From Bacteroidaceae bacterium (GTDB taxonomy: Bacteria > Bacteroidota > Bacteroidia > Bacteroidales > Bacteroidaceae), in NCBI GenBank assembly GCA_017522785.1, contig JAFWYF010000015.1:204143-268142 (forward strand): a stretch of 64,000 nt of DNA. The letters are read 5' to 3'. The translations under genes and the position numbers were made by a program. This document shows positions 43,046 through 52,859 of this stretch, piece after piece (the stretch's first letter is position 1; every line of letters begins with the position of its first letter). The notes below the pieces were generated by a model, which had not been told where the DNA came from, did no database searches, and saw only the letters and a program-made list of their open reading frames with translations.

Positions 43046-46000
43046 TTATACTATTTTGTTTGTGTATACATACCAAATATGTCCTGTTACATTTTCGTAA
43101 CCCATCTCTCTCAATATCGATTTGTATTTTTCAATCTGTGTAATGTATTCTTCTTTATGCTTACCAAATTTAAAGTCTACAACAACAGCATTCTTGTCGT
43201 AAATCATAACGCGGTCGGGACGACAGCTCTTGTATTCATTATCTTCTTTATATAAAATTGAACACTCATTAAATAGTTTATATTTACCTGAGAACCATTC
43301 ACTTGCTTTGGGATTAGATAATGCTCGTTCAATGAGTTTTTTAATCTTGTTGTACTCTTTTTCATTACCAATGAGTCCTTCTATTTGTAATTTCTTCAAT
43401 TCTTGCTTTAAATTATCTCCGGTTTCCAATTTTGACAGAAGCTCGTGCATTAGTATTCCATGCATTTGGTATTCCAATTGTTCTTCTTCCTCTCTGTTTC
43501 TTGCAAGAAATCGTGTTAGATTATTTGATTGACGAAACGGTATGTGATTATCGAATGAGATAAATGGTTGTTCTTTCTCTTGTGGTATTTGAGTAAATGG
43601 ATTATCGCTTTTTTTCTCCTTTTCAATGCTTGGCATAATTTCGCCATATGTCAATATTCCATTTTCTGTATCACAAATAATTTCATCACTTCCCATATTC
43701 CCAATCATTGTTTCCAGATGTTTTCCCATTGTATCTTTTTTAGCATCTTTATCGGAGAAAATAAACAGGTTGTTTTTCGCTCTGGTAAATGCAACATACA
43801 TAAGATTCATGTTATCTACCAATTGAAAAAGATATTCGTGGTTAAACTCTTCTTCATATATAGAGTTTTGCATATCATTAACAAATTCAATAGGGAGAAG
43901 ATCTAAATAGTTAAATGGAACCTCTTTGGGGTGGCACCATATCAAATTTTCATGGAAATGGGAATGCATCTCTCCTGTAAGTTTCCATATTCCAAACGGA
44001 ATAATTACTGTGTGAAATTCCAAACCCTTCGATTTGTGTATAGTCATCATTCTTACACTGTTTGTTTCACCGGTGGGTATTGTCTTATTTGCCAATTCCT
44101 CATCCCACTCATCCAAGAATGCTGTCAGGTCGCTAATTCCACAATTTATATATTGAGATGCACAATCAAGGAAAGAGTACAGAAAAGCCTCTTCGCCTTG
44201 CATAGTGTTTAGTTCAAACAATTCAATCAATTGTTCTATTAACTCATATATCGGCATTTCGCCTAAATGGTCTATTTTGCTTATGAATTTATTAGGTAAC
44301 ATTGTTGTTAAATCTCTGTTACCTGCCAGCACCTGTGGTGTTGTGGCAATACCCTTTGTCTCATTAAGGTATAGCATCAGTAATTGTATCAGGTTAATCC
44401 TGTCTTCGGGCATCGTAATGTATCGTATTGCTGCAATTATTATGTTAATGGCAACAGATGACGATAATCGGTATGCATCGTCCGATACTATACCGAAGTT
44501 ATATTCTTTGAATGTTTCGTTGAAATGACGAGCAATTATAGGCATAAATCTGTTTACTCGAACCAATATGGTAATATCATTTGGTTTTACCCCCTTTTCC
44601 AATAATAATACACGCAGGGTGTCCATAAGTTGTGAATATGCCAACTCGTCATATTTTTTCTCTTTTTCTTTGAGTAATCTAATCTCTACGTAACCATTGT
44701 TTGGCTTGTTATCCGGGATTTCCTGTTTTACTTCGGCATATGCTTTCTGAAAATCTTTAATTCTATTTCCTAATTTCTCGGAATATGTTTCCTCAATTAT
44801 ATCCTTTGATTTTTCAAAGAATTTGTTGTTAAATTCAATAATACGTCTTTCGCTTCTGTAATTCGTGGTATAACCACTTTCTTTTTTCTCATTGCTTATG
44901 ATTTCGTATTTGCCTATCGATTCTGTGTGAAATTCCCCCTCTATATGGTTTAGAATGTTCCAGTCGCTGTTTCTCCAACGATAAATGGATTGCTTTACAT
45001 CGCCAACAATAAGGTTCTTTGTCCCATGTGCCATTACTTCTTGTAGTAAAACTTTGAAGCATTGCCATTGCAACTTAGATGTATCTTGAAATTCATCAAT
45101 GAAGATATGACTGATTTCGCTACCAATTTTTTCAAAGATAAACGTTGTACTGTTCTCAATCATTTTGCTAAGCAAAAATGTTGTTTGTGCCAGCAGAAAA
45201 CGGTTCTCACGACTATTCTCTTCTTGTAGTTGCTTGCCTATGCTATCGAGCAGACGTAACTGATGAAAACGTATTAGTGATAAAGAACAACTGTTATATA
45301 GTCGGGAATCTTTTTCGTAACTTGAGTAATATTCTTTAATCAAATTAGCAATTTCGTTACACTTGTCAATCGATAATCTCTCGGAAATTTTTTGAGGATT
45401 ATCCATACATGTCATTGCGACACCTCTTGGAGTAATTTCAGGTAATTCCCCATTTTGTAGTTTCCTAAAGAAACTATATATACCATTTTTCTTTTTATAA
45501 AAATCGGCATCAGTCAGATACGCATCATTTGCAATTTCAAAAAAACGGTTGCCTATAGATTTAACCTTTGCAATTATCTCTTTTTCTATCTTTCGTAATG
45601 TCTTACGATATTCAGCAAGTTGTGCTCCGTTGTTTTCTTCTATTTGTTGTCGAAGATTTTCGCCTCGCTCCTGATACTCCTCTTTTAATATGTTTTCGGC
45701 AAACTTCTTTATTGAGTCGCGTATCTTCCAGCTTTTGTCATTTTCCAAATGCTCCTCAATATATTCTACCAACCAACTCATTTGCTCACTTGTAGGTTTA
45801 AGCTGTTTTATAAGAATGTCTACTGCATCGTGTAGAAATTTAGTGCCATTAATGGAAATTTCCATGTCGTTGCTAAGATCCAACTCTTTTGCCAATCCAC
45901 GTAGTATGGTTTGGAAAAAGGCATCAATTGTCTGTATACGAAAATGTCCATAATCGTGTAATAGCATCTCCAATGCCGTTTCTGCACGCTCAATAATTTT

Positions 46001-46258
46001 CTCTTTAGATAAGTTGGGAAATGTTGTAAGTAATTTTTCTGTATAATCATCAGACGATGGCAACCTATTCGCTATACCGTAAAGCTTGCTCATTATTCGT
46101 TCCTTCATCTCACTCGTTGCTTTGTTGGTGAAGGTAACAGCAAGTATATGTCTGTAATTTTCGGGGTTAGCAATCAACAGCTTAATGTATTCCAGTGCCA
46201 AGGTAAACGTTTTGCCCGAACCTGCCGATGCTCTGTAAATATATAATGTTTTATTCAT
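43046..46258 (-). CDS. addA: AddA-like UvrD-family helicase-nuclease
   Basis: A 1070-residue SF1A helicase with a C-terminal nuclease, the motor of the AddAB double-strand-end resection enzyme. Walker A ASAGSGKT (10-17). Also seen: HILAVTFTNKATSEMKERIM, IFIDEFQDTSKLQWQCF (Walker B), NLIVGDVKQSIYRWRNSD, MTIHKSKGLEF and LMYVAFTRAKNNLFIF. Nuclease near the end: CRPDRVMIYDKNAVVVDFKF. Starts 2 bp after sbcC ends. Length fits a somewhat compact AddA. Confidence 0.92.
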   Translation of the reverse strand: MNKTLYIYRASAGSGKTFTLALEYIKLLIANPENYRHILAVTFTNKATSEMKERIMSKLYGIANRLPSSDDYTEKLLTTFPNLSKEKIIERAETALEMLLHDYGHFRIQTIDAFFQTILRGLAKELDLSNDMEISINGTKFLHDAVDILIKQLKPTSEQMSWLVEYIEEHLENDKSWKIRDSIKKFAENILKEEYQERGENLRQQIEENNGAQLAEYRKTLRKIEKEIIAKVKSIGNRFFEIANDAYLTDADFYKKKNGIYSFFRKLQNGELPEITPRGVAMTCMDNPQKISERLSIDKCNEIANLIKEYYSSYEKDSRLYNSCSLSLIRFHQLRLLDSIGKQLQEENSRENRFLLAQTTFLLSKMIENSTTFIFEKIGSEISHIFIDEFQDTSKLQWQCFKVLLQEVMAHGTKNLIVGDVKQSIYRWRNSDWNILNHIEGEFHTESIGKYEIISNEKKESGYTTNYRSERRIIEFNNKFFEKSKDIIEETYSEKLGNRIKDFQKAYAEVKQEIPDNKPNNGYVEIRLLKEKEKKYDELAYSQLMDTLRVLLLEKGVKPNDITILVRVNRFMPIIARHFNETFKEYNFGIVSDDAYRLSSSVAINIIIAAIRYITMPEDRINLIQLLMLYLNETKGIATTPQVLAGNRDLTTMLPNKFISKIDHLGEMPIYELIEQLIELFELNTMQGEEAFLYSFLDCASQYINCGISDLTAFLDEWDEELANKTIPTGETNSVRMMTIHKSKGLEFHTVIIPFGIWKLTGEMHSHFHENLIWCHPKEVPFNYLDLLPIEFVNDMQNSIYEEEFNHEYLFQLVDNMNLMYVAFTRAKNNLFIFSDKDAKKDTMGKHLETMIGNMGSDEIICDTENGILTYGEIMPSIEKEKKSDNPFTQIPQEKEQPFISFDNHIPFRQSNNLTRFLARNREEEEQLEYQMHGILMHELLSKLETGDNLKQELKKLQIEGLIGNEKEYNKIKKLIERALSNPKASEWFSGKYKLFNECSILYKEDNEYKSCRPDRVMIYDKNAVVVDFKFGKHKEEYITQIEKYKSILREMGYENVTGHIWYVYTNKIV

Positions 46259-46260
46259 GA

Positions 46261-49200
46261 TTATAATCTTTTTACAACTCCAACTCTGCTCTTGCCGGGA
46301 GTGATTCTTGTTACTTCAACTTGTGTCGTAATACGTTCTGTTATTTCACTAAGATGTGAAATAATGCCAATCTTGCGTCCTTGGCTCTGTAACCTTTCCA
46401 GAGCGTCCATAGCTATTCTAAGCGTTTCGCTGTCGAGTGAGCCAAAACCTTCGTCTATGAAAAGTGTTTCTATGTTCATATTGTTTGACGAAAGAGACGA
46501 TAGAGCCAAAGCCAATGCAAGTGAAACAAGAAACGATTCTCCTCCCGATAGAGTGTGTACTGAACGTTCTTCTGATAGCATATCCCTATCTATTACTTTT
46601 ATAGATAGTGTGGTTTGAGATACTCTTGCCAACTCATATCTGTGCGATATTTCTTTGAGATGAATATTGGCATATTTCAGTAGAATGTCGAGTGTATAAC
46701 CCTGTACCAATAATTTGAATTTTGCACCATCAGCAGAACCTAGCAAGTCATTTAATTTTTTCCAGTTTAAAGTATTTTCTTCACTCTTTTGGCACTCTTC
46801 CAATAGTGAGGCACTGCGTTTCCTGTTTACTTTGTCGTTTCTGATAAGTAAAGTTATTTCAGTTATGCGTTCTTCTCGCCTGTTTCTCTCTTTATTTGTT
46901 ATTTGCAACAACTCAATTAGTTCATCTTTACTTTCGTGGGGTAGTGGACGATCTGCAATTTTGTTGTGCTCGTCGATATTGCGTTTTCTTTCATTGAATG
47001 TGGCAACTGCTTTTGCTTCATTTGTCTTTAGAATGTCAATTTGTTCACGTAATTCAATAATCTTAGATGGTGCTATTGTTGCCAAGTCATGCAACTCTTC
47101 GAGAGTGAGAGAATCTGTGCGAATAGATAAAAAATACTCTATTTCTTTTCTCTTCAGATTAAACTCTTTATCTAACTCTTTTGCTGTTTCACGAGCTTGT
47201 GCCAGCAATCCTTTTTGCTTTTCTCGAGAAACTAACAGTGTGTTACGCTTTTCGGTTACAGATAACATTTTATTGTTTGTTTCTGTCATCTGTTTTTTTA
47301 ATTCTTCTTCAAACTGTTCGACAGATTTGTTGCTACCAAGTATAGAGCGTAATCTATCAATCTCTGTTTTTAATTCATTTTTGCGTGTTTCGCATCGTTG
47401 CTCTTTCTCGCTAATCTGTTCCTGTAACTCTTTACATTTTTTTTCAGCCGATGTAAGAGAACTCTCTACTGCAACAATCTCCTCTTTTAGTGCAATTTCT
47501 TTCTCTCTTTTCTCTTTCCACTCGTGAGCAATATTTTTTAGATTATCGGCAAATTGTTTATCCTTAATTAGTTCATCGGCGTTATAGAAAATATTCAGTA
47601 ACTCTTTTGTTTTGTGAATCCTTTCGTCGCATAACGAAGTGTAACCTGCAATTGAACTACTAAGCATCATAATTTCACTTTTGTTGTTTTCGATGCTTTG
47701 TGAAAGATGCTCTATGTTCTCTTCAACCTGTTTCTTTGCCTTTTTGAGTTCCTCTTCTTGCAGTGTGTTTGTGTTGCTTTTTATTGTTACATGATGGCAA
47801 CTTCCACATACAGGGCATGGCTCACCTTCTACTAGTTGATTGCGAAGGGTTGCTATTTCTGTTGTAAGAGTACTATTAAGACGTTCAGCTCTTTTTTGCT
47901 CTTCATTTAACTGCTCAATTTGTCTCTTTTGTAGAATTTCACTTTTTGCAAGCAATTCCTTCTTTAGCCTAATTTGTATCTCTGTTTCGTTAATGTCATT
48001 TATGTTTGCAAGTATAACATCGGCTTTAGGAACTATGCTTTCATACTCATTAAATCTACAAAACCACGATAATATTTCTTGCAGACTTTTTTTGTTTGTT
48101 GCTATATTATTGTATAAGGCATCTTTGTTCTTTTTCTCCGTATCATACAATGCTTTGATACCATTAATCTCCTGTGTGCTTTCCAGTATGCTTTGTTGTA
48201 GCCCTCTATTAGATGCTTCAATTTTTAACGCCTCTTTAATTAGAGGTGCTGAATCGTTCCACTTTTCGTTCCACTCTCGTTGCTCTTTAAGACACTTCTC
48301 TAAATCTTTCTCTACTTGTTCAAGTGCAATATTCTCGTCCTTAATTTGTTTTTCGTAATTCTCTATGAGTTGCTCGTTGTTTTTGATGTTACGTTTACAA
48401 GTGAGAATTTCCATGTATGTATCGCGTATCTCCTGCACACTTTCAATTTGTTGCAGTTTCTCTTTTACAGGAGCTGCTTGCAACAGGGCTTCATGCTTCT
48501 TGTTTACCTCTTGTTCTGCTATGTTAAGTTCTGTTTGCAGTTGTGAATATCGTTCAAACCATTTAATTTTTCCCTCAATACTCTTTATGCTGTTTTCGGC
48601 ACATTTATTTTCATTTAACAGATTTTCGCACTCCTCCTCAATGGCTCTTAGCTTTTCCTCATCCAAAAGCTCAATTTCGTTGATTTTCTCTCTTAATAAT
48701 CTTAATTCCTCTTCGGCTCTCTTCTTCTTCTCATAAATTCTCATCGATATCTCACTGTATATCTCTGTCCCTGTAAGTTTTTCAAGAATTTCGGCTTTTT
48801 CGTGGGAACTACCTTTTAAGAATGTGGCAAATTCGCCTTGTGCAAGCAGGACAGCACGAGTAAACTGTTCGTATGTCAAACCAATCAGTTCGCTTATCTT
48901 TTTTAATGTTTCTGTTTTTCCGCCCGATACAGCAATATTGTCGCTTATACAGAATAGCGTACAAGAGTCATCTTTAATGGTTCCATTAGCCTTGTGGTAT
49001 GCTCTGTAAACGCTCCATGTGGCACGATACTCTTTTTTGTCAATTGCAAGAAAATCAACTTCGGCAAAGCCGTCAGATGTTCCACGACGCAATATGTTTC
49101 TAGGGTCGTTCTCTTTTATCGATTTTCCTCCAATGTCTTCAATGTCAGCCGGTTTGCTTATCTTGTATGTTCTTGGCGATTTGTTGAACAATGCAATGCA

Positions 49201-49350
49201 TATAGCATCGAGCAGAGTCGATTTACCTGAACCGGTACAACCGGTAATGGCATAGATTCCTGTTGAACAGAGTGGCTCACCACGAAAATTTATATTAAAC
49301 TCACCTTCTAACGATGCAAGGTTTTTTCCTCTTACTGCCAGTATTTTCAT
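46261..49350 (-). CDS. sbcC: SbcC exonuclease subunit (SMC-like ATPase)
   Basis: A 1029-residue Rad50-type ATPase that with SbcD cuts hairpins and blocked DNA ends. Seen: Walker A GCTGSGKSTLLDAICIALF near 35-50, two long coiled-coil arms, the zinc-hook CPVCGS near residue 512, the ABC signature LSGGESFLVSLALALA near 935, Walker B TLFIDEGFGSLD. Its ATG overlaps the final base of sbcD, so the two are translationally coupled, and addA follows 2 bp after the stop. Confidence 0.95.
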   Translation of the reverse strand: MKILAVRGKNLASLEGEFNINFRGEPLCSTGIYAITGCTGSGKSTLLDAICIALFNKSPRTYKISKPADIEDIGGKSIKENDPRNILRRGTSDGFAEVDFLAIDKKEYRATWSVYRAYHKANGTIKDDSCTLFCISDNIAVSGGKTETLKKISELIGLTYEQFTRAVLLAQGEFATFLKGSSHEKAEILEKLTGTEIYSEISMRIYEKKKRAEEELRLLREKINEIELLDEEKLRAIEEECENLLNENKCAENSIKSIEGKIKWFERYSQLQTELNIAEQEVNKKHEALLQAAPVKEKLQQIESVQEIRDTYMEILTCKRNIKNNEQLIENYEKQIKDENIALEQVEKDLEKCLKEQREWNEKWNDSAPLIKEALKIEASNRGLQQSILESTQEINGIKALYDTEKKNKDALYNNIATNKKSLQEILSWFCRFNEYESIVPKADVILANINDINETEIQIRLKKELLAKSEILQKRQIEQLNEEQKRAERLNSTLTTEIATLRNQLVEGEPCPVCGSCHHVTIKSNTNTLQEEELKKAKKQVEENIEHLSQSIENNKSEIMMLSSSIAGYTSLCDERIHKTKELLNIFYNADELIKDKQFADNLKNIAHEWKEKREKEIALKEEIVAVESSLTSAEKKCKELQEQISEKEQRCETRKNELKTEIDRLRSILGSNKSVEQFEEELKKQMTETNNKMLSVTEKRNTLLVSREKQKGLLAQARETAKELDKEFNLKRKEIEYFLSIRTDSLTLEELHDLATIAPSKIIELREQIDILKTNEAKAVATFNERKRNIDEHNKIADRPLPHESKDELIELLQITNKERNRREERITEITLLIRNDKVNRKRSASLLEECQKSEENTLNWKKLNDLLGSADGAKFKLLVQGYTLDILLKYANIHLKEISHRYELARVSQTTLSIKVIDRDMLSEERSVHTLSGGESFLVSLALALALSSLSSNNMNIETLFIDEGFGSLDSETLRIAMDALERLQSQGRKIGIISHLSEITERITTQVEVTRITPGKSRVGVVKRL

Positions 49351-50549
49351 TATTCTCTCTCCTCTAAAACCTCAATTATTACATTGTTCAGTAACTCACT
49401 CATCTTTTCGGGTATTTCTTCTTGCCCATATTTGCGTCGATAAATATCTTTTGCAAGCTCCAAAGGCTCAATCTTCTTTAGTTCATCGTATGTCATTGGC
49501 ACTTGGTGACAATCCTCTTTCTGCTCTGTAACAGCCTCGATGCGAGCTATGCGCACTGCATGTCCTTCAATGGATTCTTCTATCAATTGACGCATTGTAG
49601 GTTCGGGCTCAGTTATCAATACACGAATTTCCAAATAAGGACTGCTTTCATCTGCTTTGCCTTTTGGCAGTTTTTTCAGTTCATCAATAACTTGTGAAAC
49701 TGGTAGCGGACTTTTAGGTACACTTATCAACCTTACTGGGGGTGTAAACTCTATCTGCTTAATTTCTATTGAGTCATCCTCAATTGCTATCTGAGTTACA
49801 CTTTGCTTGTTGTTGCGTTCAGCAAAAGACATTGGCAATGGCGCTCCTGCATAGCGAATATTTTCTCGTCCCGACACTCTTTGTGCTTTATGCAGATGTC
49901 CCAAGGCAGTATATATGATATCATTGTTAAATGCTTTTACATCGACACAGTCCAATCCACCTATAATGATACGCTCCGAACGGTCATCCGATGACAATTC
50001 CGCACCGCTCGTATGCATATGTCCCATTGCAATTATCTTACTATATTTTTCTTTTGCTCTATTGTATAGTTCGGAGTAGAAATTTCTTAAGCCCTCGTCG
50101 TGATTGTTGGCCGGTGCATAGTCTCCATTACGCAAGTAGGGAACAGCCAAACAGCAAAAGTCTTTATCTATTGGCACAATAAAGTGGTCGTAATCTATTT
50201 CTGCATTATCGTTGCGTTTGACAACACCTCGTATATGTACATTGAAATTTTCGAGTAGGGGATTTGGGGCTTCCAAACGTGTCGCAGAGTCGTGATTGCC
50301 TGCGGTTATAATAATTTGCAGTGTAGGGTTCTCCGTAACTGCTTTGTGAATGAATTTATAGAAAAGGCGTTGTGCAACAGCCGAAGGGTTAGGCCCGTCG
50401 AAAAGGTCGCCAGCAATGAGTAGAAGGTCAATCTTTTTACTCGATAACAATTCACATAACCAGTTTAGGAATTTTTGGTGCTCATGCGTACGATCATAAC
50501 CAAAGAATGTCTGTCCTAGATGCCAATCGGCTGTGTGTATAATGTTCAT
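49350..50549 (-). CDS. sbcD: SbcD exonuclease subunit (Mre11-type phosphoesterase)
   Basis: A 399-residue calcineurin-like nuclease, catalytic half of SbcCD. The phosphoesterase motifs are intact: HTADWHLGQ, IAGDLFDGPNPSA, ITAGNHDSATRLE, AMGHMHTSG and ALGHLHKAQ. The C-terminal quarter is the SbcC-binding region. It is the first gene of the operon sbcD-sbcC-addA-addB. A one-mismatch promoter element (TAACTTTA at 50573-50580, minus) lies 23 bp upstream. Confidence 0.95.
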   Translation of the reverse strand: MNIIHTADWHLGQTFFGYDRTHEHQKFLNWLCELLSSKKIDLLLIAGDLFDGPNPSAVAQRLFYKFIHKAVTENPTLQIIITAGNHDSATRLEAPNPLLENFNVHIRGVVKRNDNAEIDYDHFIVPIDKDFCCLAVPYLRNGDYAPANNHDEGLRNFYSELYNRAKEKYSKIIAMGHMHTSGAELSSDDRSERIIIGGLDCVDVKAFNNDIIYTALGHLHKAQRVSGRENIRYAGAPLPMSFAERNNKQSVTQIAIEDDSIEIKQIEFTPPVRLISVPKSPLPVSQVIDELKKLPKGKADESSPYLEIRVLITEPEPTMRQLIEESIEGHAVRIARIEAVTEQKEDCHQVPMTYDELKKIEPLELAKDIYRRKYGQEEIPEKMSELLNNVIIEVLEERE

Positions 50550-50583
50550 GTTGTATATTCCTATTAATCTGCTAAAGTTAATA

Positions 50584-50628
50584 AGAAAAAATGAATTATT
50601 AAAGGATGAATACCTCTAATAATTCATT
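50584..50628 (-). terminator. Terminator after the DUF3276 gene
   Basis: 12 bp stem (50590-50601 with 50617-50628) followed on the minus strand by a TTTTTT run. A second hairpin (50632-50639 with 50652-50659) lies between it and the stop codon. The sbcD promoter begins only a few bases further on. Confidence 0.8.
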
Positions 50629-50661
50629 TTAAATTCGCAGACCTTGCTTTGTGCGAATTGA

Positions 50662-51021
50662 TTAAAATTCAATATCTATTTTAAGGTCGTTATTCTCTTT
50701 TTCGGGTACAGGAGCCTCAAATTGACGAGGTTGATATTCGCCTTGCTCGGCAACAACAAAATCTATTGCTTGTTTAAGGCTCGTTGCAAATTTCTCAAAA
50801 TCTTCGCGATAGAGAAATATTTTGTGTTTTTCAAACGATACAGATGCATCATCTCCTTCGCCTGAAACAATTTTTTTGCTTTCAGTGATAGAAAGATACA
50901 TCTCATCTTTACGATTCTTTTTTACATCAATGTAATAAATTCTTTTACCGGCTTTTACAGCTTGTGAAAAAACTATCTCTTTCTCATTCTCGCCAACACC
51001 GTTCTTCTTATAATCTTCCAT
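50662..51021 (-). CDS. PUR-domain DUF3276 protein
   Basis: A 119-residue protein of the Bacteroidetes PUR-alpha-like family. The core reads EIVFSQAVKAGKRIYYIDVK then KNRKDEMYLSITESKK and KHKIFLYREDFEKFATSLKQ, giving the four-strand-plus-helix PUR repeat. The acidic, proline-rich tail (about 95-119) is probably disordered. PUR proteins bind single-stranded purine-rich nucleic acid, so an RNA- or DNA-binding role in the cytoplasm is likely. Single-gene unit ended by its own terminator. Confidence 0.88.
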   Translation of the reverse strand: MEDYKKNGVGENEKEIVFSQAVKAGKRIYYIDVKKNRKDEMYLSITESKKIVSGEGDDASVSFEKHKIFLYREDFEKFATSLKQAIDFVVAEQGEYQPRQFEAPVPEKENNDLKIDIEF

Positions 51022-51212
51022 GTGTTAATTGAAACAGTTTTGAATGTTAAATTATTTTGTGTCTGTTTTCGGCTTCAAATTTGAGCAAAATTTTTTATAA
51101 ATCCATATTTTTTTAGCAAAATTATTCTGTTGATAACAAATTTATATTAATTGGTTTGCATTTTACTATTTTTTATGAGGTGCTTGATTGTGGCATGTAT
51201 TGTATTATTTGT

Positions 51213-51220
51213 TAATTTTG
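51213..51220 (+). promoter_or_regulatory. Bacteroidetes -7 element for the ABC ATPase gene
   Basis: TAATTTTG, an exact TAnnTTTG match, lies inside the frame upstream of the chosen ATG at 51274, which indicates that the earlier ATG at 51151 is not the translation start. Confidence 0.6.
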
Positions 51221-51273
51221 CAACTCCTTTTAAGAATTGTTATTTTGGAAATTATAATTGCTTTAAGGTGAAT

Positions 51274-52731
51274 ATGAAAAATACAATATACATAAATGCC
51301 GGTGTAACTCGTAAAGCCGATATCCGTTTTATAGAACCAATCTCCTTTGTCTTGCCTAAAGGTGAACATATGGCAATTGTAGGACCAAATGGTGGTGGTA
51401 AATCGGTTCTGGTTGATGTGATTATGGGGCGATACCCTTTGCGCGATGGAACTATTGAGTACGATTTCTCTCCGTCACAAAACAATGCAGTATACAGTAA
51501 TGTAAAATATATCTCTTTTAGAGATGTATATGGCGCAACAAATACCGGTGGATATTATTATCAGCAAAGATGGAATATGCACGACCAAGATGGTGTCCCT
51601 TTCGTGAAAGAGTTGCTAGGTGACGAAGGTGAAACCGAGTGGCGCAATGAGTTGATAGAATTGTTGGGTATTCGTCCATTACTCGATAAATTGATAATTA
51701 TGCTCAGTAGTGGCGAACTACGTAAATTGCAAATTGCTTTAGCTCTATTTTCTGCCCCCAAATTGCTCATTATAGATAATCCTTTCATAGGTTTAGACAT
51801 TACCATGCGCTCTTTGCTAAATGATATATTGCAACGCATTGTAGCAAATGGAAAAGTGCAAATATTGCTTGTGATGTCTGATGCTGATGTAGTCCCACCA
51901 TTTATAGATAGTGTGGTGTATGTTGCCGGCATGAAAGTCTTTCCTTCTCAGAAACACAATGAATATATAGCAAAACATAGTGAAAAATTAAGCGACGTTT
52001 ATAATCAGCAGTTTACGCCTCTTGTCGAACAGATAACATCATTGCCAAATAATGACATTCTATCTTGTGATACATTTGTTGAACTGAAAAATGTGAATAT
52101 TCAATATGGTGAATGTGTAATTTTAAAAGACGTAAACTGGACTGTCAAGCGTGGCGAGGTGTGGGCCTTAACCGGTGAGAACGGCTCCGGAAAATCGACA
52201 CTGCTAAGCCTGTTGTGCGCCGATAATCTACAGTCTTATGCTTGCGATATAACCCTCTTTGACCGTCGTAGAGGGTCGGGCGAAACAATTTGGGAAATTA
52301 AAAAGAATATTGGTTACGTAAGTCCCGAAATGCATCGTGCATATATGAAAAATATTCCTGCAATAGATGTCGTAGCTTCGGGATTACACGATAGCGTGGG
52401 GCTATATGTGCGGAGTACACAACAGCAACTGCAAATGTGTGAATGGTGGATGAACCTGTTTGGTGTGCTGCATCTTAAGGATTCCTCTTTTATTCAACTC
52501 TCGAGTGGCGAACAGCGTTTGTTGTTGCTTGTTCGTGCTTTTGTAAAAGACCCGGCATTGCTTATATTGGACGAACCTTTGCATGGGTTGGATGCACATA
52601 ATAAACAGATGGCAAAAACTATAATAGAAGCATTCTCGCAACGTCCCGGTAAGAGTGTGGTGTATGTGAGTCATTACAAAGAAGAATTTCCTTCAACTGT
52701 TACAAACTACCTACATTTAAATAAGGTGTAG
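51274..52731 (+). CDS. Tandem ABC ATPase without membrane domain (ModF-like)
   Basis: Start chosen at 51274 (485 residues, MKNTIYINAGVTRK). Two ATP-binding cassettes in one chain. First: Walker A GPNGGGKS, signature LSSGELRKLQIALA, Walker B LLIIDNPFIGLD, with Asn where the catalytic Glu is expected. Second: GENGSGKS, LSSGEQRLLLLVRA, LLILDEPLHGLD with the Glu present. No membrane segment. The layout fits E. coli ModF/PhrA-type proteins. The D-N replacement in the first site suggests one degenerate and one active site. Role unknown; possibly a soluble or translation-linked ATPase rather than a transporter. Confidence 0.85.
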   Translation: MKNTIYINAGVTRKADIRFIEPISFVLPKGEHMAIVGPNGGGKSVLVDVIMGRYPLRDGTIEYDFSPSQNNAVYSNVKYISFRDVYGATNTGGYYYQQRWNMHDQDGVPFVKELLGDEGETEWRNELIELLGIRPLLDKLIIMLSSGELRKLQIALALFSAPKLLIIDNPFIGLDITMRSLLNDILQRIVANGKVQILLVMSDADVVPPFIDSVVYVAGMKVFPSQKHNEYIAKHSEKLSDVYNQQFTPLVEQITSLPNNDILSCDTFVELKNVNIQYGECVILKDVNWTVKRGEVWALTGENGSGKSTLLSLLCADNLQSYACDITLFDRRRGSGETIWEIKKNIGYVSPEMHRAYMKNIPAIDVVASGLHDSVGLYVRSTQQQLQMCEWWMNLFGVLHLKDSSFIQLSSGEQRLLLLVRAFVKDPALLILDEPLHGLDAHNKQMAKTIIEAFSQRPGKSVVYVSHYKEEFPSTVTNYLHLNKV

Positions 52732-52805
52732 CAGGGTGGTAGTGTCGCTTGCAATATATTTTTACTAAATTAAACATATTATTAATAAAAGAAAATGTTT
52801 TTTGC

Positions 52806-52836
52806 TTGCCAATGTCGTAATAAAATGCGACCTTTG
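52806..52836 (+). promoter_or_regulatory. Promoter for the nusB operon
   Basis: TTG at 52806-52808, 20 bp, then GACCTTTG at 52829-52836 (one mismatch from TAnnTTTG), 23 bp before the nusB start. Confidence 0.6.
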
Positions 52837-52859
52837 CACAAAATCACATATAGTGTTTT

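Noticed and set aside
46715..47527. 270-residue open frame on the plus strand
   Set aside because: It is antisense to the coiled-coil arm of sbcC; the Ser/Phe-rich composition is what reversed Glu/Lys coiled-coil codons produce, and there is no promoter or start context.
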